NCBI GenBank assembly: GCA_000434175.1
Contig: HF999802.1
Coordinates: forward strand, 71,399-86,898
Direction of reading: 5' to 3'
DNA length: 15,500 bases
Source: Mycoplasma sp. CAG:611
GTDB lineage: Bacteria; Bacillota_I; Bacilli_A; RF39; UBA660
In this document: positions 7,346 through 13,449 of the stretch, piece by piece
Layout: every line of letters begins with the position of its first letter
Position numbering within the stretch: position 1 is the stretch's first letter
Position numbers and translations under genes: made by a program
Notes under the pieces: model-generated
What the model saw: the letters and a program-made list of their open reading frames with translations, nothing else
What the model was told of the DNA's origin: nothing
Database searches by the model: none

Positions 7346-7630
7346 ATGGCAAGTAATAAAAATAAATCTTATCTTGGAGATAATAAGAAAAAAATAGTTA
7401 ATAGACTTAGCGTAATTGAAGGACAAATAAATGGTGTAAAAAAAATGATTGAAGATGATAAAAATTATGATGATGTTATTACACAATTATATGCTGTTGA
7501 AAGATCTGTAGCTAGTTTATCTAATATAGTTTTACAAGAATATTTATATTCAAACGCTTCAAATCTTGAAAAAGAAAATGCTAAAGTTGTTACAGAAATA
7601 GTAGATATGATAAAGAAAATAAATAAATAA
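7346..7630 (+). CDS. CsoR/RcnR/FrmR-family repressor lacking all Cys and His
   Basis: The ATG at 7346 is set by AAAGGA 9 bp upstream, in preference to the in-frame TTG at 7328. The 94 residues show the all-helical DUF156 signature: KKIVNRLSVIEGQINGVKKMIEDDKNYDDVITQLYAVERSVASLSNIVLQEYL. Family members bind DNA as tetramers and release it on sensing copper, nickel, formaldehyde or persulfide through cysteine and histidine. Here those positions are Asp42 (normally Cys), Tyr66 (normally His or Cys) and Asn70 (normally Cys), and the whole protein has no cysteine or histidine. The known sensing chemistries are therefore impossible. No metal transporter or persulfide enzyme follows it. It may sense something else, act without a ligand, or bind DNA structurally. 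Confidence 0.85.
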   Translation: MASNKNKSYLGDNKKKIVNRLSVIEGQINGVKKMIEDDKNYDDVITQLYAVERSVASLSNIVLQEYLYSNASNLEKENAKVVTEIVDMIKKINK

Positions 7631-7631
7631 T

Positions 7632-7666
7632 TAAAAAGAAAGTATTAAAAAATGCTTTCTTTTTTT
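7632..7666 (+). terminator. Terminator after the CsoR-family gene, copy 1 of a 33-bp repeat
   Basis: AAAGAAAG (7635-7642) pairs with CTTTCTTT (7655-7662), extended by ATT/AAT, then a T-run. Positions 7632-7664 are identical to 8572-8604. Confidence 0.9.
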
Positions 7667-7841
7667 ATAAATATTTAACTTTTCTATTTAAATTTAGGTG
7701 CTTTTTAATTTTATTCATATAATTATATATAGAGGATAAAAATGTCTTCTAAAAAATAAATGAAAGGAGGATTTTTATATAAAAAGGTTTTAATTTATAG
7801 AATATGTATTATATTAATGCAATAATGTAGTTATGTTGTAG

Positions 7842-7851
7842 TACATATGTA
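7842..7851. promoter_or_regulatory. Palindrome upstream of the toxin-antitoxin promoter
   Basis: TACATATGTA is a perfect 10-bp palindrome ending 9 bp before the -35 box, inside a looser inverted repeat (TAGTTA 7828, TAACTA 7853). It is a plausible binding site for the ribbon-helix-helix antitoxin, which usually represses its own operon. A further 8-bp inverted pair (GCAATAAT 7819, ATTATTGC 7885) surrounds the region. Confidence 0.5.
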
Positions 7852-7860
7852 GTAACTATA

Positions 7861-7889
7861 TTGACAAATGTTTGTTTATATGTTATTAT
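7861..7889 (+). promoter_or_regulatory. Promoter of the toxin-antitoxin operon
   Basis: TTGACA (7861-7866), 17-bp spacer, TATTAT (7884-7889): the closest match to the -35 consensus in the window. Between 7667 and this promoter I see no convincing gene, only tiny frames (5 and 22 codons at 7742 and 7760) and an isolated AAAGGAGG at 7763. Confidence 0.8.
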
Positions 7890-7914
7890 TGCAATAGAAA
7901 GTGAGATGATTATT

Positions 7915-8202
7915 ATGTCTAGTTTAACAAGTGCAATTAATGTAAATGTAGATACACAAGTAAAAGAAAAAGCAACAAATATTTTAAAGGATTTAGGTTT
8001 AAACATGAGTACTTTTATTAATATGACTTTAGTACAAGTTATAAAAAGAAATGGAGTGCCATTTGAAGTAGTAAACCCTAAGCCTAGTAAAGAAATGCTA
8101 GAAGCATTAAAGGAAGTCAATGAAATGATAAATGATCCTTTAAAATATCCAAGATATACAAATAGAAAAGACTTAGAAAAAGCATTATTAGTGGATGACT
8201 AG
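7915..8202 (+). CDS. RelB/DinJ-family antitoxin
   Basis: The ATG at 7915 is preferred, with GTGAG 9 bp before; ATG 7906 is also in frame. The earlier in-frame TTG at 7861 is the -35 box and not a start. The 95 residues begin with a ribbon-helix-helix DNA-binding domain (SAINVNVDTQVKEKATNILKDLGLNMSTFINMTLVQVIKRNGVPFEV), the RelB/DinJ signature. The C-terminal part (SKEMLEALKEVNEMINDPLKYPRYTNRKDLEKALL) would wrap the toxin. The product should neutralise the next gene's toxin and repress the operon. The genes overlap by 8 bp (ATGACTAG), the normal coupling for such pairs. Confidence 0.93.
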   Translation: MSSLTSAINVNVDTQVKEKATNILKDLGLNMSTFINMTLVQVIKRNGVPFEVVNPKPSKEMLEALKEVNEMINDPLKYPRYTNRKDLEKALLVDD

Positions 8203-8488
8203 TTATAAATATGATGTTGTTTATTCTACAAAATTTAAAAAAGCACTAAAAAAATTAATAAAGCAGGGTAAAGATATTAATGAATTATTTGATATTATAG
8301 ATAAATTAGCAAATGATGAAAAATTAAATATGAAATATAAAAATCATAGTTTAGTCAATGATAAATATTATAAGGATTGTAATGAATGTCATATAAATCC
8401 AGATTGGTTATTAATTTATCGATATAATAAAGATAAATTATTGCTTTTATTAATTGATACAGGAAGTCACAGCGAATTATTTAAATAA
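8195..8488 (+). CDS. YafQ-family mRNA interferase toxin
   Basis: YafQ toxins are RelE-fold ribosome-dependent endoribonucleases that cut mRNA in the A site. The 97 residues show the diagnostic C-terminal block: ECHINPDWLLIY and TGSHSELF. Residues His51, His66, Asp70, Trp71, His92 and Phe96 correspond to the catalytic set described for E. coli YafQ (His50, His63, Asp67, Trp68, His87, Phe91), so the toxin looks active. It starts inside the antitoxin's last codons, keeping the toxin subordinate to antitoxin synthesis. The frame is intact, which argues for a working module. Confidence 0.94.
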   Translation: MTSYKYDVVYSTKFKKALKKLIKQGKDINELFDIIDKLANDEKLNMKYKNHSLVNDKYYKDCNECHINPDWLLIYRYNKDKLLLLLIDTGSHSELFK

Positions 8489-8571
8489 TTTTTAATATTA
8501 TATTTTATTCTATATATTATAATGGTTGGAATTAGTGTTAGCGGTAAATATTAAATTTTTAATTTATAATA

Positions 8572-8604
8572 TAAAAAGAAAGTATTAAAAAATGCTTTCT
8601 TTTT
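8572..8604. terminator. Two-way terminator between toxin and rodA-like gene, copy 2 of the repeat
   Basis: Same hairpin as at 7632. With A-runs before and T-runs after, it can serve the toxin-antitoxin transcript rightward and the rodA-like gene leftward, whose stop is at 8614. Confidence 0.8.
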
Positions 8605-8613
8605 ATGAATTAA

Positions 8614-9708
8614 TCATTTATTTATTTGAATATTTAAAACTATTCCAATTAGAATCATAAATGATATTAAACTACTTCCACCATAACTAATAAAAGGAAG
8701 GGTAATACCTGTTATAGGAAGAAGACCAATAGTCATAGATATATTTTGTATTTGTTGATAAATTAAAACAGAACAAATACCAGATAAAATATATTTATAT
8801 ATGTTTTCTTTTTTATTTTTAGCAATATTTATTATTTCTTTATCGAAAATAAATATTGTCATTATTAAAATAATACTTCCTAAAAGACCAAAGCAACTTG
8901 TAAAGGATGCAAATATAAAATCTGTTTGGAGTTCTGGAAAATAAATAGGTATATTATTAATTCCGTGACCAAAAATACCACTTGAACTAATACTTATAAT
9001 AGAATTATTTAATTGCATCCCACTTAGATTAATAAAATCAAATAATCTATCTAATCTATAAAATAAACTTGAACCAAAAATATTTATAAATAAGTCTTGT
9101 TTATATAAATATAAGTATAAAATACTTCCAATACCAAGTATTCCTAAGAAAATAAAATAAATAAACCATTTTAAATTAATTCCACTTACAAATAACATAA
9201 CAATTAGAATAACAAAGTATACAATAACGGCGCCAGTATCAGGCTCTAAAAATGTTAATATGCTTGGAATTAGTGTTATTATTAAACATTTTATAATTAA
9301 ATTTAGATCACTTTGTTCATTTTTTCTATTTTTATTAATTATATTTCCTAAATATAAAATTAAACTTATTTTCATAAATTCACTAGGTTGAAAGCTACCG
9401 AAAATAGGTATATAAAACCATGCTTTTATACCATTTGTTTCTGTTCCAATAAGAAGCACTAAAAGAAGTAAAAATACATTTAATAAGTATATATATTTAG
9501 CTTTATTTATTAAAATATTAAGATCTATATTAATCATTATAAATATTAAAATTATTCCAAGTATGTAAAAAATAGTTTGTTTAATAACTAGATTATTAAG
9601 AGTTTCAGGTAAATAATTTAATGTACTTGAAATAGATAAAATACTTATTAAATAAAATATAAATAGGCAAAAAATAATTGTTTTATTAATCTTTATTCTC
9701 TTTTTCAT
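8614..9708 (-). CDS. rodA: SEDS-family peptidoglycan polymerase (RodA/FtsW type)
   Basis: SEDS proteins polymerise lipid II into glycan strands at the membrane, with a class B penicillin-binding protein as transpeptidase partner. The 364 residues form about ten membrane segments. Family blocks are clear: KAWFYIPIFGSFQPSEFMKISLILYLG, LEPDTGAVIVYF, FPELQTDFIFAS (the Asp in TDFIF is the essential residue of the family) and GLLPITGITLPFISYGGSSLIS. One departure: the usual acidic pair after DFIFA (as in EEFG) reads TSCFG. RodA is favoured over FtsW or SpoVE mainly by overall look; the choice is uncertain. No Shine-Dalgarno is visible before the ATG. Confidence 0.9.
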   Translation of the reverse strand: MKKRIKINKTIIFCLFIFYLISILSISSTLNYLPETLNNLVIKQTIFYILGIILIFIMINIDLNILINKAKYIYLLNVFLLLLVLLIGTETNGIKAWFYIPIFGSFQPSEFMKISLILYLGNIINKNRKNEQSDLNLIIKCLIITLIPSILTFLEPDTGAVIVYFVILIVMLFVSGINLKWFIYFIFLGILGIGSILYLYLYKQDLFINIFGSSLFYRLDRLFDFINLSGMQLNNSIISISSSGIFGHGINNIPIYFPELQTDFIFASFTSCFGLLGSIILIMTIFIFDKEIINIAKNKKENIYKYILSGICSVLIYQQIQNISMTIGLLPITGITLPFISYGGSSLISFMILIGIVLNIQINK

Positions 9709-9737
9709 ATTAATATTATGGAATATTTATCAAGTTT

Positions 9738-9743
9738 TATAAT
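9738..9743 (+). promoter_or_regulatory. -10 box for the small gene divergent from rodA
   Basis: TATAAT, 35 bp before ATG 9779, in the 70-bp gap between divergent starts. The -35 match is poor. Confidence 0.45.
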
Positions 9744-9778
9744 TTTTTTCATAAAATTTATTAGTAAGGAGATTTGTT

Positions 9779-10078
9779 ATGGAAAAAAGATTAAATATAT
9801 TTAAGCCTAATATTAATAAAAAATTAACTAATAATAAAGTTTCTTATTATTCTTTTATTGAAGAAAAAGTTCCTGATGTTAATAAGAATAATAGTTATAA
9901 TGATTTTAGAGTAAATAAAATAACAAGTAATAATTATATTTTTAATACTGATGTTGCTATAAAAACAAAAAGTGATTTAATTAAGACAAAAATATCTGGA
10001 AAAATGGGAAGTAATATAATAACAAGTGATGGAAGAATAATTAATACTAAGGATATTATTGAAATAAAAGAAATATAA
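9779..10078 (+). CDS. Small unrecognised protein
   Basis: 99 residues with a good TAAGGAGAT site 5-6 bp before the ATG, so it is very likely translated. The N-terminal two-thirds are Asn/Lys-rich and look disordered (FKPNINKKLTNNKVSYYSFIEEKVPDVNKNN). The C-terminal third (TKISGKMGSNIITSDGRIINTKDIIEIKEI) looks like a small beta-barrel or hairpin domain. No signal peptide, membrane segment or cysteine. It is divergent from the rodA-like gene and convergent with the spore-coat pair, so it forms its own transcription unit. No function assigned. Confidence 0.75.
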   Translation: MEKRLNIFKPNINKKLTNNKVSYYSFIEEKVPDVNKNNSYNDFRVNKITSNNYIFNTDVAIKTKSDLIKTKISGKMGSNIITSDGRIINTKDIIEIKEI

Positions 10079-10080
10079 TT

Positions 10081-10107
10081 AAAAAAACTTCAAAAGAAGT
10101 TTTTTTT
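10081..10107. terminator. Two-way terminator between convergent genes
   Basis: Stem 10081-10091 with 10096-10106 (core ACTTC/GAAGT), AAAA loop, A-run on the left and T-run on the right. It can end both the rightward small gene and the leftward coat-protein operon. Confidence 0.85.
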
Positions 10108-10110
10108 ATT

Positions 10111-10524
10111 TTAAACACATGCTACGTATGTATCAGGTAAACAACTAATTGCACCTACACAATTTAAGTTAAGTGTAAATAGTGAAGATGTTGCAACATA
10201 AGGATTTTCACTTGCCTCATCAGGATTAGGTGCTAAAACACGGCATGTACAACAACATCCATCTACAGCTTCACATCTAAATACGGAACTTCTACTTGTT
10301 TGACCATTTAATGTATATGGCATTGTCCAAAGTGTCGTATTACCACAACTATAAAATGTTATTGGTCTTGTGTTGTAAAAACATGATGAAGTATTACATC
10401 CTAAATATGGTTTATCACAACTATTTAATGCATCATCACAAATATCACCTTGTTTTTGTAATGTAACAATAGTATTTAAAATATTTGTATAGCATGAACA
10501 AGAATTATTATTATTTTCACACAT
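10111..10524 (-). CDS. CotZ/CotY/ExsY-like spore-coat protein, downstream paralogue
   Basis: CotZ, CotY and ExsY are cysteine-rich proteins that self-assemble into the disulfide-linked outer crust or exosporium base layer of Bacillus spores. The 137 residues show the family order: CDKPYLGCNTSSCFYNTRPITFY (compare the NTRPF.LY block of ExsY), SSVFRCEAVDGCCCTCRVLAPNP (compare IFRVE..D..CA.LRVL) and a C-terminal NCVGAISCLPDTYVACV (compare DLSCFCAIQCL.D..). It holds about 18 cysteines, including CCCTC. It lies 16 bp after its paralogue with a GAAAGGAGG site, so one operon is likely. Homology is from my recognition of motifs, not a search. Confidence 0.82.
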   Translation of the reverse strand: MCENNNNSCSCYTNILNTIVTLQKQGDICDDALNSCDKPYLGCNTSSCFYNTRPITFYSCGNTTLWTMPYTLNGQTSRSSVFRCEAVDGCCCTCRVLAPNPDEASENPYVATSSLFTLNLNCVGAISCLPDTYVACV

Positions 10525-10540
10525 TTTTAATTTCCTCCTT

Positions 10541-10942
10541 TCAAATGCAATCTACAAAAGTATCAGGTAAGCATTGTAAAACACAAATACAATTACAATT
10601 TAATGTATAAAATGAATTTGTAGCAACATAAGGATTATCAAGTGCTGAAACATCAGGATTAGGTGCTAAAACACGACAAGTACAACAACATCCATCAGTT
10701 TTTTCCACTCTAAAAACACTACTAGTTCCAGTTTCATCATTTAAAGTATAATTTAATGTGATAAGCTCATTGTTTCTATTGTAGAAAGTAACTGGTCTTG
10801 TGTTATATAAACAAGATGAAGTATTACATCCTAAATATGGTCTATCACAAGAATTTGGCATATCATCAAATTTTTCAACTTTACTTTGTAATTTACATAT
10901 AATTTTTAATATTTTTTCAATACAACAATTATTATTATCCAT
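10541..10942 (-). CDS. CotZ/CotY/ExsY-like spore-coat protein, upstream paralogue
   Basis: First gene of a leftward pair. The 133 residues carry the same blocks as the neighbour: CDRPYLGCNTSSCLYNTRPVTFY, SSVFRVEKTDGCCCTCRVLAPNPD and NCICVLQCLPDTFVDCI, the last being nearer to the ExsY tail (CFCAIQCL). The two proteins are clearly recent duplicates, close at the DNA level in the conserved blocks and different in N-terminus and middle loop. Start ATG with AAAGGGGTGG upstream; stop TGA. The role is presumably a cysteine-crosslinked coat or crust layer. If the organism does not sporulate, an alternative is a self-assembling surface layer. Confidence 0.82.
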   Translation of the reverse strand: MDNNNCCIEKILKIICKLQSKVEKFDDMPNSCDRPYLGCNTSSCLYNTRPVTFYNRNNELITLNYTLNDETGTSSVFRVEKTDGCCCTCRVLAPNPDVSALDNPYVATNSFYTLNCNCICVLQCLPDTFVDCI

Positions 10943-10969
10943 ATATAATCCACCCCTTTTATTTGTTCT

Positions 10970-11015
10970 AATATAAGATATTCAATATTTATGTATAATG
11001 TGTGTTATTTATACC
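10970..11015 (-). promoter_or_regulatory. Candidate promoter region of the coat-protein pair
   Basis: Two readings compete on the minus strand. A SigE-like pair: GGTATAAAT (11015-11007), 13-bp spacer, CATAAAT (10993-10987). A SigA-like pair: TTATAC (10998-10993), 17-bp spacer, TATATT (10975-10970). In AT-rich DNA neither is decisive. Confidence 0.3.
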
Positions 11016-11026
11016 TAATAAAATAT

Positions 11027-11054
11027 TTGAATTTTAGAAAAAATATTATATAAT
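11027..11054 (+). promoter_or_regulatory. SigA-type promoter of the EIIB-like gene
   Basis: TTGAAT (11027-11032), 16-bp spacer, TATAAT (11049-11054), 32 bp before the ATG at 11087. Confidence 0.65.
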
Positions 11055-11086
11055 ATAAATGTAGGGTAAAACCAAGGAGGAAACTT

Positions 11087-11398
11087 ATGAAAATAGAATA
11101 TATTATTTTAGCAATTGTATTTATTATATTGCTTTTAGCAGTGCTAAAGATAAATAAGAAAGATGTAAAATTAGAATTTAATAAGCTTACATCATATCTT
11201 GGAGGTAAAGATAATATTATTGATACGGAAGTAAATTTATCAAGATTTATTGTAACCGTAAAAGATATTGATAAAGTAGATAAAGATGCAATTGTAGAAC
11301 TTGGGGCTAAAGGTATTGTAGAAATAGATAATCAATTAAAAATAATTTTAGGACCTAATTCTAAACAATTAAAAAAATATATTGATGACATAAAATAA
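11087..11398 (+). CDS. Membrane-anchored PTS EIIB-like protein without the phospho-accepting Cys
   Basis: 103 residues with a perfect AAGGAGG site. Residues about 5-20 form one membrane segment (YIILAIVFIILLLAVL). The rest resembles the glucose-family PTS EIIB fold: LTSYLGGKDNIIDTEVN..., VTVKDIDKVDKDAIVELGAKGIVEIDNQLKIILGPNSKQLKKYIDDI. In true EIIB the block reads C-x-T-R-L-R and the Cys is phosphorylated by EIIA. Here Asn50 stands at the Cys position and Ser52-Arg53-Phe54-Ile55 at TRLR; the protein has no cysteine. It cannot carry phosphate the usual way, so it is probably a sensor, scaffold or decoy at the membrane. No EIIC or EIIA neighbours. Confidence 0.8.
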   Translation: MKIEYIILAIVFIILLLAVLKINKKDVKLEFNKLTSYLGGKDNIIDTEVNLSRFIVTVKDIDKVDKDAIVELGAKGIVEIDNQLKIILGPNSKQLKKYIDDIK

Positions 11399-11423
11399 TA
11401 AATTTTGATATATTTTTACAAAG

Positions 11424-11440
11424 TTCGACAAATAACGACA
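11424..11440 (+). promoter_or_regulatory. Two Spo0A-like boxes upstream of the kinase
   Basis: TTCGACA (11424-11430) is the exact reverse complement of the Spo0A box TGTCGAA. AACGACA (11434-11440) matches five of seven positions, in the same orientation and exactly 10 bp along, as in tandem 0A sites bound by Spo0A dimers. CG is rare in this DNA, which makes a chance pair less likely. A clear -10 box is not evident. Confidence 0.5.
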
Positions 11441-11477
11441 TAAAATCTTGCTAATCTTTATATTAAGGAGGGATTTT

Positions 11478-12731
11478 ATGTTGTTTTTTGATAGCTTAAT
11501 TATTTACTTAATATTTTTACTTTTCCCAATACTTTTATATCTTATATTTTTAACTTATACTAAAATAACAAACAAAAAAGAAAGTGAGCTTTTATTTGAT
11601 TTATGTTTACTGAGTTCAGTTTATTTAATTATAAAGTATTATATTTATTTTCCTAATAAAATATTTCTTCTTTTAGTAAATGTCCCTTTAGTAATAGGAA
11701 TTATTAGAAAGAGAAATTTACTTAATATTGTTTTATCTATAATAATTACTTTTTATTATTATAAATTATTTGATTTTAATATTTATTTTGTTTTTTCTGA
11801 ATATTTATTTTATTTTTTATATTTTTATTTTTTTAATAAAAAACATAAAAAAGATAATAGTGTTACTATAATAAACAATTTTACTTTTTTAAAGGGAATA
11901 GTGTTATCTTATGAAATATTTTATATTGTTCCTGATAGTAATGATATTTATTTTGTTATTATAAATTTATTTGTTCTTCTTATTATATTTTATGTAATAT
12001 GTTATTTAGTAGTTAAATTAATGGAAAAAGCTGAAAAAATATTATCTCTTAACAAAGTTTTAAATGAATTACAGCATGAAAAAGAATTAAAAAATTCTTT
12101 GTTTAAAATAACACATGAAATTAAAAATCCTATCGCGGTATGTAAAGGGTATGTTGATATGTTCAATAAAAATGATATGAATAAGTGTGAAAGATATAAT
12201 GAAATAATAAAAAATGAATTAAATAGAACACTTACAATAATGGATGATTTTATGAATTATACTAAAATTAAAGTTAATTTAGATATTATAGATATTAATA
12301 TGTTATTAAATGAAGTTTTGGAGTCTTTTTCTTTGATATTTAAAATAAATAATATTGATTTAATAAATAAAGTAACAGATGATGAAATATATATAAATGG
12401 TGATTATGATAGATTAAAACAAGTTTTTATTAATTTAATTAAAAATGGTATTGAATCTTTTGATGGTAAAAAAGGAAAACTTGAAATAAATACTAAAGAA
12501 AATAATAAAGAGGTTATAATATCAATTATAGATAATGGATGTGGAATGGATGAAGATATTTTAAAAAATATTAATGAAATGTTTTATACAACAAAGAAAA
12601 ATGGTACAGGTATAGGACTTCCTTTATCAAATGAAATCATAAAACTTCATAATGGAAAATTAAATTTTTATTCAAAAAAGGGAAAGGGAACAACGGTGGA
12701 AATAATTTTTAATAAAGTTGACATAAATTGA
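11478..12731 (+). CDS. Orphan membrane sensor histidine kinase, possibly sporulation-type
   Basis: The ATG at 11478 follows an AAGGAGGG site; the in-frame TTG at 11448 does not. The 417 residues begin with about six membrane segments without a large outside domain, reaching to about residue 185. A short coiled linker leads to the dimerisation domain with the H-box KITHEIKNPIAVCKGYVDMF (His213). The ATP-binding domain has N-box FINLIKNGIESF (Asn319, Asn323), G1 DNGCGMD (from Asp352), F-box MFYTTKKNGTGIGL and G2 GTGIGLPLS (376-384). No response regulator lies next to it, as for the Spo0A-phosphorelay kinases, and the H-box resembles theirs. With 0A-like boxes upstream and coat genes nearby, a sporulation kinase is the best guess. 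TGA stop. Confidence 0.88.
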   Translation: MLFFDSLIIYLIFLLFPILLYLIFLTYTKITNKKESELLFDLCLLSSVYLIIKYYIYFPNKIFLLLVNVPLVIGIIRKRNLLNIVLSIIITFYYYKLFDFNIYFVFSEYLFYFLYFYFFNKKHKKDNSVTIINNFTFLKGIVLSYEIFYIVPDSNDIYFVIINLFVLLIIFYVICYLVVKLMEKAEKILSLNKVLNELQHEKELKNSLFKITHEIKNPIAVCKGYVDMFNKNDMNKCERYNEIIKNELNRTLTIMDDFMNYTKIKVNLDIIDINMLLNEVLESFSLIFKINNIDLINKVTDDEIYINGDYDRLKQVFINLIKNGIESFDGKKGKLEINTKENNKEVIISIIDNGCGMDEDILKNINEMFYTTKKNGTGIGLPLSNEIIKLHNGKLNFYSKKGKGTTVEIIFNKVDIN

Positions 12732-12752
12732 CAAGTACATTTTACTTCATAA

Positions 12753-12781
12753 TAGACAAATAAGTAATAAAAGATTATTAT
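12753..12781 (+). promoter_or_regulatory. Promoter of the sortase-anchored protein (TAGACA type)
   Basis: TAGACA (12753-12758), 17-bp spacer, TATTAT (12776-12781), 21 bp before the ATG. Same TAGACAAATA opening as the promoters at 6185 and 7272. An upstream TTGACA at 12728 has no well-spaced -10. Confidence 0.7.
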
Positions 12782-12802
12782 TAATATAGAAGAGGTGTTT
12801 AT

Positions 12803-13426
12803 ATGAAAAAGTTATATGGTTTATTTTTTACAATGCTAATGTTTGTAGGTTTAGGGGTAGTTAATGCAAGCACACTTGCTAATGATAGCAATAATAATAT
12901 TGATTTTCCAACAGTTTTTAATAGTGATTCTAAAGTAACAATAACAGGGATAAGTTCTTATGATTTAAGTTATCAAATTCAAAAGGTTGATAATGATACA
13001 ACTTTAAGTACTGCAATTGATAATTATTATAAAACAAAACTTGAATTAGAAAAAATAACAGATCAAACAAGTGAAGAATATTTAACTAAAAAAAGTGAGT
13101 TAAATAATTATTTAACAGAAATTAATAATAATATAAAAGATTATGATGATGCTGTTTGGAAAACATCTACAAATGATAGTATTTATAATTCAACTGATGT
13201 TACTAATACAACAGATGGAAAATATATTGTATGGGTAAAATTAGTAAATAAAACAAATAGTAGTACAATTTATGATAATAATTTTTATTCATTTAAAGAA
13301 TATGGTTCTACTACAAATAATCCTGAAACAGGAATTGAAACAACAGCTTTATATGTTGGAGTGGCAGCTTTAGTTATTGTTGGTTCATCATTAGTATTTA
13401 GAAAAAACAAAGAAATGTATAATTAA
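12803..13426 (+). CDS. Secreted surface protein with NPETG sortase-type anchor
   Basis: The 207 residues begin with a signal peptide (MKKLYGLFFTMLMFVGLGVVNA, cut after about 22) and end with a wall-sorting signal: NPETG at 173-177, a hydrophobic stretch (ALYVGVAALVIVGSSLVF) and a basic tail (RKNKEMYN). NPxTG in place of LPxTG points to a sortase of another specificity class. The mature part is Asn/Thr/Asp-rich, with a central helical, coiled-coil-like stretch (TKLELEKITDQTSEEYLTKKSELNNYLTEINNNIKDYDDAVW) and a beta-like end (KYIVWVKLVN). Site AGAGGTG precedes the ATG. Likely displayed on the wall; function unknown. No sortase gene is in the window. Confidence 0.85.
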   Translation: MKKLYGLFFTMLMFVGLGVVNASTLANDSNNNIDFPTVFNSDSKVTITGISSYDLSYQIQKVDNDTTLSTAIDNYYKTKLELEKITDQTSEEYLTKKSELNNYLTEINNNIKDYDDAVWKTSTNDSIYNSTDVTNTTDGKYIVWVKLVNKTNSSTIYDNNFYSFKEYGSTTNNPETGIETTALYVGVAALVIVGSSLVFRKNKEMYN

Positions 13427-13449
13427 TTTAAAAAATTATCAAAAATGAC

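Larger units (their letters stand above)
7632..8604. repeat. 33-bp direct repeat bracketing the toxin-antitoxin module
   Basis: 7632-7664 and 8572-8604 are identical over 33 bp, 940 bp apart. Both are complete terminator hairpins. The bases on either side differ, so the boundaries are sharp. Between them lie about 250 bp without a clear gene and then the toxin-antitoxin operon. Confidence 0.85.

Noticed and set aside
7809..8120. 103-codon minus-strand frame across the antitoxin and its promoter
   Set aside because: It would overlap the promoter, operator palindrome and most of the antitoxin gene; no ribosome binding site.
10111..10942. Metallothionein or Cys-rich secreted effector reading of the coat-like pair
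   Set aside because: No signal peptide; the order of blocks (NTRP.TFY, FRVE..DGCC, C..CLPDT) fits CotZ/ExsY much better than a metallothionein.
12728..12753. TTGACA at 12728 as a second promoter for the sortase-anchored gene
   Set aside because: The -10 candidates are at 14 bp (CATAAT) or are poor at 17 bp; the TAGACA/TATTAT pair downstream is better spaced.
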